A stretch of 12,339 bases of DNA, from assembly GCA_934655835.1 (NCBI GenBank), contig CAKUHM010000024.1, positions 1 to 12,339 on the forward strand. The letters run 5' to 3'. This document shows, one piece after another, positions 1-8,000 of the stretch. Every line of letters starts with the position of its first letter. Position 1 is the stretch's first letter. The position numbers were made by a program, and so were the translations under genes. A model generated the notes under the pieces. The model saw only the letters and a program-made list of their open reading frames with translations. It made no database searches and was not told the origin of the DNA. The stretch is from an uncultured Collinsella sp. (lineage in GTDB: Bacteria > Actinomycetota > Coriobacteriia > Coriobacteriales > Coriobacteriaceae).

Positions 1-85
1 ACCCCGGCCTCCATGGGTCCATAAAAGCCGAAAAACAGTCCGTATTTCACCGCAACTTAGGAGGGGATGTGAGGTCCCCGGCGCA
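1..85. other. Intergenic sequence, no gene seen
   Basis: No convincing coding region, tRNA or promoter pair is visible here. A short GGGGA/TCCCC inverted repeat (about 63-79) has no T-tract on either side, so it is not called a terminator. An AGGAGG-like string near 60-66 precedes only a seven-codon frame. The region lies downstream of the tRNA operon's duplicated terminator and probably separates it from a neighbour outside the window. Confidence 0.6.
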
Positions 86-128
86 TACATAAAAACGGCT
101 CTGGTCCCCATAAGGAACCAAAGCCGTT
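86..128 (-). terminator. Rho-independent terminator, duplicated copy
   Basis: Read on the minus strand, the arm starting AACGGCTTTGGTTCC pairs with GGGGACCAGAGCCGTT, and the RNA then runs into a U-tract (GTTTTTATG). The stem is the same as that of the terminator at 288-330 because both lie in a 67-bp direct repeat. This copy is no longer next to an intact tRNA. It would catch read-through from the first terminator. Confidence 0.75.
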
Positions 129-158
129 AAAACAATCATATGGAGCGGGCGACGGGAA
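92..158. repeat. 67-bp direct repeat, copy 1 (tRNA-Gly tail plus terminator)
   Basis: This stretch matches 294-360 base for base, at an offset of 202. It holds the terminator hairpin, a short spacer and the last 18 bases of the tRNA-Gly gene including CCA. Similarity ends abruptly at 158/159, inside the T-arm. Duplication of a tRNA 3' end with its downstream flank is the classic footprint of tRNA-targeted integration or of an aborted tandem duplication. I cannot tell which from the sequence, and no integrase is present in the window. Confidence 0.9.
141..158 (-). pseudogene. tRNA-Gly 3'-end fragment
   Basis: The minus strand of this 18-base stretch is identical to the end of the intact tRNA-Gly gene at 343-360: part of the T-arm 3' strand, the acceptor 3' strand, discriminator U and CCA. 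No D-arm or anticodon arm precedes it, because the sequence changes to a hairpin cluster at 159. It cannot encode a functional tRNA. It is the truncated copy in the 67-bp direct repeat. Confidence 0.85.
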
Positions 159-161
159 GTC

Positions 162-248
162 CAAGGATTTGCTTCGCAAATCCTTGTTTCGCTGCGGGCC
201 TTCGGCCCTTGCGTGCTGCGCTGGAAAATGCTCACGCATTTTCTCAGC
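162..248. repeat. Cluster of three consecutive hairpins
   Basis: Three inverted repeats follow one another. The first is a perfect 11-bp stem with a TTC loop (162-172/176-186). The second is a 5-bp GGGCC stem with a TTC loop (196-200/204-208). The third is a perfect 8-bp stem (224-231/236-243) with a TCAC loop, extended by GCTG/CAGC across a one-base bulge. No T-tract follows on either strand, so they are not terminators. The arrangement resembles a palindromic intergenic repeat element. Whether it recurs in this genome cannot be seen from one window. Confidence 0.7.
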
Positions 249-260
249 TCCGCACCCTGC

Positions 261-282
261 CGGGTTCGATTCCCGTCGCCCG
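261..282 (+). repeat. Inverted copy of tRNA-Gly T-arm/acceptor sequence
   Basis: This 22-base stretch is the exact reverse complement of 348-369, the T-arm and acceptor 3' strand of tRNA-Gly. Its last 12 bases are also complementary to the fragment at 147-158, so 147-282 could fold into one large hairpin enclosing the three small ones. Read on the plus strand it looks like a tRNA 3' half, but it lacks CCA and no matching 5' half is found upstream. It is best called a tRNA-derived inverted repeat, not a tRNA gene. Confidence 0.8.
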
Positions 283-287
283 GCACG

Positions 288-330
288 TAAACGAAAACGG
301 CTCTGGTCCCCATAAGGAACCAAAGCCGTT
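288..330 (-). terminator. Rho-independent terminator of the tRNA operon
   Basis: On the minus strand the hairpin between AACGGCTTTGGTTCC and GGGGACCAGAGCCGTT begins 12 bases after the CCA end of tRNA-Gly. It is followed by TTTTCGTTT. The position directly behind the last tRNA and the long stem (with one internal mismatch and one bulge) support it as the operon terminator. The same stem occurs again at 86-128. Confidence 0.85.
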
Positions 331-360
331 AAAACAATCATATGGAGCGGGCGACGGGAA
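294..360. repeat. 67-bp direct repeat, copy 2 (in situ tRNA tail)
   Basis: This is the copy still attached to the complete tRNA-Gly. It holds the operon terminator, the spacer and 18 bases of the tRNA 3' end. It is probably the original, since the other copy is joined to non-tRNA sequence. The last repeated bases fall in the T-arm, a common crossover site for tRNA-targeting integrases. Confidence 0.9.
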
Positions 361-416
361 TCGAACCCGCGTCATCAGCTTGGAAGGCTGGGGTTCTACC
401 ATTGAACTACGCCCGC
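343..416 (-). tRNA. tRNA-Gly(UCC)
   Basis: The minus strand folds into a complete 74-base tRNA with an encoded CCA. The acceptor stem GCGGGCG/CGCCCGC is perfect. The D stem is GTTC/GAAC, the anticodon loop CTTCCAA carries anticodon TCC (382-384), and the T-loop is TTCGATT. The discriminator base is U, usual for bacterial tRNA-Gly. The outermost anticodon-stem pair appears to be a C-A mismatch. It lies six bases downstream of tRNA-Pro and is followed directly by a terminator, so the two are surely co-transcribed. It reads GGA and, by wobble, GGG glycine codons. Confidence 0.97.
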
Positions 417-422
417 AAGATA

Positions 423-499
423 TGGTCGGGACGACAGGATTTGAACCTGCGACATCCTGCTCCCAAAGCAGGCGCGCTACCAAACTGCGCCACGTCCCG
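423..499 (-). tRNA. tRNA-Pro(UGG)
   Basis: The minus strand gives a 77-base tRNA with an encoded CCA. The acceptor stem CGGGACG/CGTCCCG is perfect, as are the D stem GCGC/GCGC and the anticodon stem CCTGC/GCAGG. The anticodon loop TTTGGGA carries anticodon TGG (463-465). The T-arm is GCAGG-TTCAAAT-CCTGT with one G-U pair, and the discriminator is A. A 5' CGGG start is typical of bacterial tRNA-Pro. It is the first gene of a two-tRNA operon with tRNA-Gly, served by the promoter at 551-579. Confidence 0.97.
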
Positions 500-550
500 A
501 AGGTGTTGAGCAGCTAAGGTCTAAACCTTGCGTGTCCCAAAGCGAAGGAA

Positions 551-579
551 ATTATAGGGTAGACTTCCCGCCTGTGCAA
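551..579 (-). promoter_or_regulatory. Promoter of the tRNA-Pro/tRNA-Gly operon
   Basis: On the minus strand TTGCAC (579-574) is separated by exactly 17 bases from TATAAT (556-551), a near-consensus housekeeping sigma promoter. Transcription should start near 544, leaving a leader of about 45 bases before tRNA-Pro. The leader holds a small AAGGT/ACCTT hairpin (516-529) that may be removed during 5' processing. The -35 element begins 12 bases after the brnQ stop codon. No terminator separates brnQ from this promoter. Confidence 0.85.
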
Positions 580-590
580 GCGCAGAAACC

Positions 591-1949
591 CTAGCTCCTC
601 GAATGTGCGACAAACTGGCTATGGGCCAGGCCGATCACAAACGCCACCACGGCAACCGGCGCCCAAGCGGCACCGATATCCGCCAGCGGCAAAGCATCGA
701 ACGGCAGCCACGTACCCGCAAAGAACGCGTCACGGATCGAAGTGATCACGCTCTGGACCGCGACAACGCCGCCAACCCAAATCCACACCTGCGGATGCGC
801 ATCACAAAAGCCGTGCACCAGACCCATAAGCACCAGCACGATGGCGACGGGATACAAGGCGTTGAGCATGGGCACCGAGAACATAAGGATCATGTCGAGA
901 CCCACGTTGGAAAGCACGCACGAAAACGCTGCGAACACAAAGGCAAGAATCGCGAAGGGGCGGCGCATGGCCTCCTCGGAAGCCTCCGCTCCCCCTTCGA
1001 CCACATAGGTCTCGCAGAAGTAGCGCGAGCAACAGCTGATGAGGCCAATGCACACGTTCATGCAGGCGAGGAAGAAGATCGCGAAGACCACGACGGTGCC
1101 CGCCAAGCCAAAGTGCATGGAGGCTGAGCGAGCAAGGATGGCAGCGCCGTTGGTAGCGTCGGGCATAACGGTGCCGAGCTGCATGCCGGCAAGCGCCAGG
1201 CCGCAGTAGATGATGGCCATGAGCATGCCGGCGATTACGCCGGAGCGCGAGATCTCGAAGGCAACACGCCTGTCATCGGTCACGCCCAGCTCGTGGATGG
1301 TCTCGGCGATGATGATGCCGAAGGCGAGCGATGCGAGCAGATCCATCGTCTGATAGCCGGTCAAGAAGCCTTGGACTGCAGCGCCGGCATCATAGGGAGC
1401 TTGCGGGGCAGCAGCCGGTCCCAGGGGCGAGATCACGGCGGCACCCACGACCAGCACAATGAGTGCGATGAGCGCGGGGCCTGTAATGCGACCAAGCACG
1501 CGCGTGATAACGCCCGGGCGCAGCGTGAGCGCAAACGCGACCACGAAGAAGGCGACAGCGAAGACTAGGCGTGCGGCGCCAAGCGAGATGCCCTCGGGCA
1601 GCAGCGGCACCAGCATCTCGAAGGCCGTGGAGCTCGTACGAGGAATGGCCAGGCACGGACCGATCGCCAGGTACACTGCCGCGACGAAGAACTCGCCAAA
1701 CTTGGGGTGCACGCGACCGGCAAGCTCACGCGCCGTACCGGCAAGCGCCACAGCGATAAAGCCCATGACGGGCAGGCCGATGGCGGCAATCAAAAAGCCG
1801 ATCATGGCAAGCGGCGTGGCAGAACCTGCCTGCAGTGCCAGAAGCGGCGGAATAATGAGGTTGCCGGCGCCAAAGAGCATCGAGAACAGAGCGATGCCGA
1901 CGGTAACGACATGGTCGGAGCGAAGGCCGCGCGGGGCAGATGAAGCCAT
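591..1949 (-). CDS. brnQ: Branched-chain amino acid transport system II carrier protein (LIVCS family)
   Basis: This encodes a 452-residue integral membrane symporter that imports leucine, isoleucine and valine using a Na+ or H+ gradient (family knowledge). The length fits BrnQ proteins, which are usually about 430-450 residues. Family motifs are clear: FGAGNLIIPP at residues 26-35, GPCLAIPRTSS at about 97-107, and GYQTMDLLASLAFG at 198-211. The rest is a succession of hydrophobic segments consistent with about 12 membrane helices. The ATG at 1949 is preceded by AAAGGTGG (1961-1954), four bases upstream, a good ribosome binding site, and the next in-frame Met is well inside the first helix. 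It sits 118 bp downstream of the giant surface-protein gene, with a terminator hairpin between them. No terminator follows it, so its transcript may run into the tRNA operon. Substrate preference within the branched-chain amino acids cannot be read from the sequence. Confidence 0.95.
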   Translation of the reverse strand: MASSAPRGLRSDHVVTVGIALFSMLFGAGNLIIPPLLALQAGSATPLAMIGFLIAAIGLPVMGFIAVALAGTARELAGRVHPKFGEFFVAAVYLAIGPCLAIPRTSSTAFEMLVPLLPEGISLGAARLVFAVAFFVVAFALTLRPGVITRVLGRITGPALIALIVLVVGAAVISPLGPAAAPQAPYDAGAAVQGFLTGYQTMDLLASLAFGIIIAETIHELGVTDDRRVAFEISRSGVIAGMLMAIIYCGLALAGMQLGTVMPDATNGAAILARSASMHFGLAGTVVVFAIFFLACMNVCIGLISCCSRYFCETYVVEGGAEASEEAMRRPFAILAFVFAAFSCVLSNVGLDMILMFSVPMLNALYPVAIVLVLMGLVHGFCDAHPQVWIWVGGVVAVQSVITSIRDAFFAGTWLPFDALPLADIGAAWAPVAVVAFVIGLAHSQFVAHSRS

Positions 1950-1970
1950 AAGGCCACCTTTCGGGTCGAA

Positions 1971-2002
1971 ACAAAAACGGGACGGGCAACGTGCCCGTCC
2001 CG
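1971..2002 (-). terminator. Rho-independent terminator of the giant surface-protein gene
   Basis: A perfect 11-bp GC-rich stem (CGGGACGGGCA, loop CGT, TGCCCGTCCCG on the minus strand) is followed by TTTTTGT. It lies about 65 bases after the stop codon of the surface-protein gene and ends only 21 bases before the brnQ start codon. That leaves no room for a complete promoter between terminator and gene, so any brnQ promoter must overlap or precede it. Confidence 0.85.
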
Positions 2003-2004
2003 CA

Positions 2005-2010
2005 AGTATA
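2005..2010 (-). promoter_or_regulatory. Candidate brnQ -10 element
   Basis: The minus strand carries TATACT (2010-2005), one base from the consensus -10, three bases upstream of the terminator stem. No good -35 lies 16-18 bases upstream. A TTGACG at 2046-2041 is 30 bases away, too far to pair with it. If used, the start point would be near 1998, inside the upstream arm of the hairpin. This is a tentative call, supported mainly by the lack of any other room for a brnQ promoter. Confidence 0.35.
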
Positions 2011-2067
2011 AACGCTTTAGCAGGCTACATCCTACCAGGGCGTCAATCTGGCTGCCAAGCGAGTGCA

Positions 2068-5000
2068 CTACGCGCCCGGATGGCGGCGACGCAGCAGCTC
2101 GAGCCCCAGCGCGATAAGTGCAACGGCGCCCGCAGCGACGGCGACGGCCAATGGTGCGCGATCACCCGTATCGGCGAGCTGCTGAGCGCTCGACTTGGAC
2201 GAATCCTTCTTGCCAGAGTTTTCCGTGGCATTCGCCTTTGTCTTATCGGCTGCGGAATCATCCGAACTACCGGGTTTTGCCGGATCCTTAGAATCCGACT
2301 GGTCGGAATCGGGCGTTCCGGGCTTATCCGGGTCCGGCTTACCGGGCTCTGGCTTGTCCGGTTGGTCGGGCTCCGGCTTATCCGGGTTATCCGGGTCCGG
2401 CTTATCCGGCTGGTCAGGTTCCGGTTTATCGGGCTCGGGCTTGTCCGGCTGGTCCGGATCGGGTCCATCAGGTTTATCCGGGTCGGGATTGACGGGCCCC
2501 TGCCTCTTCTTCACCGTCAGCGTACCGGGCTCAACCTCGACATCGAAGTTCGGATCGGTGACCGTCGCGCCGATCTTGTACTCGCCCGCCGGTGAGCTTT
2601 CATCGGCGTCGCAGGAGTATTCGACCTTCACGCCCGAAGTATCGACCGCGCTCTCCAGGCTCGAGGTGAACGCGGGGTTCGCCTCTCCCTCGTAGCGCTC
2701 GGCGTCATCGACCTTCACCTTGAGCTTCGCCGGCGTAATCTTGAACTTGCGCGAGGCGGCGCCGATATACCCGTTGCTTCGCAGCGTGGCAACAACGCGG
2801 TACGTGCCGGCATCGGTCGGGGCCTCGCTCGACGAATAGTACGTGCCGTCCGTCCCGTAATACCTGATCCTCAGGTCGCCCTCGCAGGCCTTGGGGACAC
2901 CCGTGACCTCGGGCGCTTGGGCATCACCGCTGTAGACGAAGCTGCCGCCCTCAAATGCAAGCTCGACCCGCTTCGCCTGGGCGACCAGCACAAAGTGCGC
3001 GGTCACCGTCTCTCCCTGAGCGTCCTTGCACGTGACGTCGAAGCTAAACACTCCGGCCTTGGACGGCGTACCCGAGAGCATCAGGCCGCCCGCCGCGCGG
3101 GTGAGCTTAAACCCGTCGGGAAGATCTTCCTCGTCCCACGTGTACTCGTACAGAGGCTCGCCGCCCGCGGCTCCGGCAATCGTCACACGGTACGCACTAT
3201 GTGCACGCGCCGCCGGCAGCAGGCCGCCGTTGAACACAAGGGCATCCCGGGGCACAACGGACACGACAGCACGATCGCTGTCTGCCTGCGTCTCAGTGCC
3301 AAGGTAGCGCTGAGTGATGCGACAGAAGTATTCGCCGGCGCAATCGTCATCGAGGTTCTCAATGAGGAGCGTCTCCCCCGTCTCGCCCTCGAGCGCCACG
3401 GCCTCGCCGTCCACCATGCGGAACCACTGATAGGACAGTTCGACATCGGCGGCCGGACCCGCGGACGAGGCAGCGTGGTCGGCAACGCCCTTGCCCGCCT
3501 CGGCAGCAACCGAGAGCACGGCCGAATCACCCTCGTGGGCGCTCGCGTCCTGCGGCTGAGCGATCACCTTCGGAGCGTCCGCCTTCGCGAACTCGAACGT
3601 GACCTCCTGCGACGCGGCAACGCCGCTCAGCGTGACCTCGTACGCTCCGCCCTTATAGTCAGAGATGTCGAAGTCGACGCTCGTATCCGAGCCGGCCTCC
3701 GCGACCGTCACGCGCTCGAGGTAGCAGCCCTCGTCGGGCGTCGCCGCGATGGCCACACTCTCGCCCGCAGCAACGGTGACCGAACCGTTGTCGACCGAAC
3801 CGTTGACCGCCTTTGCCTTCACTTCAAAGCGTTCGGGCTTGTTCGGGTTATCGGGCCCGGGATTGTCCGGGTCGGGGTTATCAGGATCGGGCTGATCGGG
3901 GTCGGGTTTGGGGCCCGGCTCAGGATTGTCGGGATCCGGATTATCCGGGTCGGGGTTGTCGGGGTTGGGATTCGGGTCCGGGTCAGGCTGATCGGGATCT
4001 GGGTTGCCCGGGTCAGGCTGACCGGGGTCGGGGTTGTCCGGGTCGGGATCGACAGGCCCCTGCTTCTTCTTCACCGTCAAAGTTCCGGGCACGACCTCGA
4101 CGTCGAAGTTCGGATCGGTGACCGTCGCATCAATCTGGTACTCGCCCGCCGGAGAGCTCTCGTCGGCGTCGCAGGAGTACTCGACCTTCGCGCCCGAAGT
4201 GTCAACCGAACTCTCCAAGGTCGAGGTGAACGCAGGGTTCGCCTCCCCCTCGAAGCGTTCAGCATCGTCGACCTTCACCTTGAGCTTTGCCGGAGCAATC
4301 TCGAACTCGCAGACGGTGGCACCGACATAGCCATGGGCTCGTAGCGTTGCAACAGCGCGGTACGTGCCGGCATCAGTCGGAGCCTCGGTCGAGGAATAAT
4401 GCGTGCTTCCGGTCCCGTAGTACTTAATCTTGAGATCACTCTTGCAGACCTTAGGAGCACCGGAAACTTCGGGCGCCTGCGATGCGCCATTAAAGGTAAA
4501 GTCGCTATCCGCAAACGTAAGCTTTACACGCTTCGCCTGGACAACGAGCGCAAAGTGGGCAGTCGCGGTCTCGCCGCGGGCATCCGTGCACGTGATATCG
4601 AAGGCGGAAACGCCCGTCTTTGACGGAACACCAGAGAGCGTCAGGCTGCCCGAAGTACGGGAGAGCTTGAGCCCGTCGGGGAGCTTCGTCTCATCCCATG
4701 TGTACTCGTACGGAGCCTTGCCGCCCGCGGCCCCGGCAATCGTTGCGAGGTACGTGCTGTGGGCGCTCGCTGCCGGCAGCACGTCGCCATTGAACACAAG
4801 GGTATCCCATGCAACGATGGAGACGGAAGCACAATCACTGTCCGTCTGCTTCTCAGTGCCAAGGTAGTGCTGCGTGATGCGGCAGAAGTACTCGCCTGCC
4901 CGCTCGTCATCAAGGTCCGAGAGCGGCAGCGTCTCTCCCGTCTCGCCCTCGAGCGCAACGGCCTTGCCATCCACCATGCGGAACCACTGGTACGAAAGCT

Positions 5001-8000
5001 CAATCTCTGCGGCAGAGCCCGTGGACGCGGCGGCATGCTCAAGGACATTCTCCCCCGCCTCGGCAGCGACCGAGAGCACGGCAGAATCGCCCTCATGGGC
5101 GCTCACGTCCTGCGGCTGCGCGACCACACGCGGCACGTCCGCCTTTGCGAACTCAAACGTAACCCTCTGCGACGCGGTGATACCGCTCAGCGTGACCTCG
5201 TACGCCCCGCCCTTGTAATCAGAAATGTCGAGGTCGACGGCCTCGTCCGAGCCGACCTCAGAAACCGTCACGCGCTCGAGATAGCAACCCTCGTCGGGCG
5301 TCGCCGAAAGGGTCGCATCCCCACCCTCAACAACCGTAACCGAAGCATTGTCGACCGAGCCGTTGACCGCCTTCGCCGTCACCTTGTAGCGCTCGGGCTT
5401 CTTCTTGACCATCAGCGTTCCGGGATCGACCGCGACATCGAAGTTCGGGTCGGCGACTGTCGCGTCGATCTGGTACTCACCCGCCGGCGATTTCTTATTC
5501 GCCGAGCAGAAGTATGTAACCTTTACGTCCGAGGTATCGCAACGACTCACCAGGCTGGAGGTAAACTCGGGATTCGCCTGGCCCTCAAAGCGCTCGGCAT
5601 CGTCGACCTTCACCAGCAGCTGAGCCGGAGCAACAGTAACCGCAAGCTCAACGTCCTCGGCGGCAAGGTAGTTTCGAGACGCCTTGGCATGGGCGACAAC
5701 ACGTGCCGTACCGGCAGCCTTCACGGTCGCGCAACGTCCCTTGATCGAAATCGGGCTTGCGTCGTCGTCCGCGGAGTCAACGAGCTCAAAGCTCACGGGA
5801 GTCTGGGCGACGTTGTCGAACACAATGGGATCGCCACCGTACACGCCCGAATAGCTCGTTGAACCCGTGATGACCTGGCTGGCCTTTGCAATCGAGAATT
5901 CGGCGTTCTTTTTGCCCTGATAGTTGGGGTCAGTCACCTTAACCGTGATGCGATAGCGCCCGCTGTCGCACGGCTCCAGCGCCGTAGGGCCATAGGACGT
6001 TCCATCGATGCCGCGATACGTGACGGAATAGGCGGACGCATCAAGGCCGGCAACCGCAACCGTCGCACCGTGTCGTGCGCCATCGTATGTCACGTCGGAC
6101 GTCTCGATCGAAATATCGACCGGAGCCTTCTCGATGATAAAGTCGCAGCTTGCGTTACCCACATATCCGTTAGCGTCGAGCGTCGCCAACGCACGATACG
6201 TACCGGCGTCCACCGGTGCCTGATCAGACAAGTAATGCGTGTCGCCCGTACCCACATACGTTATCGCGACATTGTCCTCGCAGCCCTCAGGCACGCCCGA
6301 AAGCTCCGGAGCCTGCGCCGTCGCATTGTAAGTAAAGCTCTGGCCCTCAAATGCGAGCGGGGCTTCCTTCGCCTTCACGACCAGCGCGAAGTGTGCAACA
6401 CGCTTGTTGCCCAGGTCATCGGTGCACCTAATCTTGAAGCGGCACACGCCCGTAGCCGAAGGCACGCCCGAGAGCACCAAGGCACCCGTTCCGTCATCGC
6501 CCAGCGTCAGCTGCATGCCCTCGGGAACCTCAACCTCATCCAAGTTGTACACATACGGCGCCTTGCCGCCCCTGGCGCCGGCAATCACGACACGGTAGTC
6601 ATCGTGAGCGGTCGCCGCCGGCAGCACGCGCCCGTTGAACACGAGTGCCTCGCGTGGCACGATGGACACCGTCGCATGCTCGGTATCCGTCTTTGTCACC
6701 GTGCCCAGGTAGCTCTGCGTAATGCGGCAGAAGTACTCGCCTTCGCCCTCGCCGTTGAGCTGGGCAATCGAGAGGGTCTCCCCGGTCTCGCCCTTCAGCT
6801 TCACATTGCCGTCGGCAGACACGCGATACCACTGGTAGCTCAGCTTAACGTCGGCGGCAGAACCCGAAGATACGGCGGCATGAACGCGAACATTACGCCC
6901 CGCCTCGGCGCCAACCGAAAGCTCAACCGGATCGCCCTCGTAAGCACTCGCATCCAGCGGCTGAGCGAGCACCTCTGGAGCCGCAGCATTCGCGAATTCA
7001 AACGTGACCTGCTGCGGAGCACTCACGCCGCTCAGCGTGACCGCGTACGCCCCACCCTTATAGTCAGAAATATCAAGGTCATAGGCATTGCCGGCCGAAC
7101 CGTCCTCGCCAGCCTCTTCGGCAACGGTCACGCGCGTCAGGTAGCAGTCCTCATCGGGCATCGCCGAAAGCGTCACCTTGCCATCCGTAGCGACCGAAGC
7201 AGTCTCCGGATCGACCGATCCGTTGACCGCTCGGGCCGTCACCTTGTACTTAGGTGCCTCCACAAAGCGCGCCTCGACGGTCATGTTGTCCTCGGGAACA
7301 AACGTCCAAACTGCATCCGTGCTCAGCGGCTCATCGCCCAACGACCCGTCGTCATTGCGCGCATACCAACCATCGAACACGTAGCCCGCATCGGGAACGG
7401 CAGTCAGCGTCGTCGACTCACCGTTCTCGACCTCATTGGTTACGGCATACCCCAGCGATTCGTCCTCGGAGGAACCCTCGACGTGTCCGCCCTGACGCGA
7501 ATCCACCGCCGTGACCGTCATCGACGCCCGCTCATAAACGGCCGTAAAGGTACGGTTGCCAAACACCACGCGGTTGATTACCGGCGTGGCCCCCACGGGA
7601 AGGCCGTTCTCGTCAACCCAGTATTTAAACTTCCAGCCCTTATGCGGCACGGTAAACATAATCGCCGCGGAGTGGTAGGAGCCGCCGGTACCAAGCGCAA
7701 CCATGCTAAAGCCCGCGCCCTTGGGATACGTAGCGACCTGAACATCGCAGCCTGTCTCATAGAACACAGCCGTGAGCTGCCTATTCTCCTTGGCGGTGCC
7801 GATATAGAACGCGCTATAGCTCACCGTGACGCCCGCATCGTCGACCCAGTGCGAGAAGTGGTACTTCTTCCACGGAATCGCGATCGCCATAAACATGTCG
7901 CCCCTGTCGTACGACCTGCTACCGGCAGGAATGCCGTCGACCAGAAGGGCCGTGCCGCGGAAGATGGACGAGCCCGTAACTGTGATGGTCACCTGTCCAT

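Noticed and set aside
60..92. Mini-ORF behind an AGGAGG-like sequence
   Set aside because: It has only seven codons with poor spacing and no sign of conservation. It most likely arose by chance.
251..285. A plus-strand tRNA gene ending near 285
   Set aside because: The T-arm and acceptor 3' strand look tRNA-like, but there is no CCA, no matching acceptor 5' strand, and no D- or anticodon arm upstream. It is an inverted copy of the tRNA-Gly end.
2041..2046. TTGACG as the -35 element of a brnQ promoter
   Set aside because: The only good -10 (TATACT) is 30 bases away, and no -10-like hexamer lies 16-18 bases downstream.
3838..4062. Short repeated DNA units resembling a CRISPR-like array
   Set aside because: The units are degenerate, in frame and encode a Pro/Asp-rich linker. 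There are no constant repeats with unique spacers.
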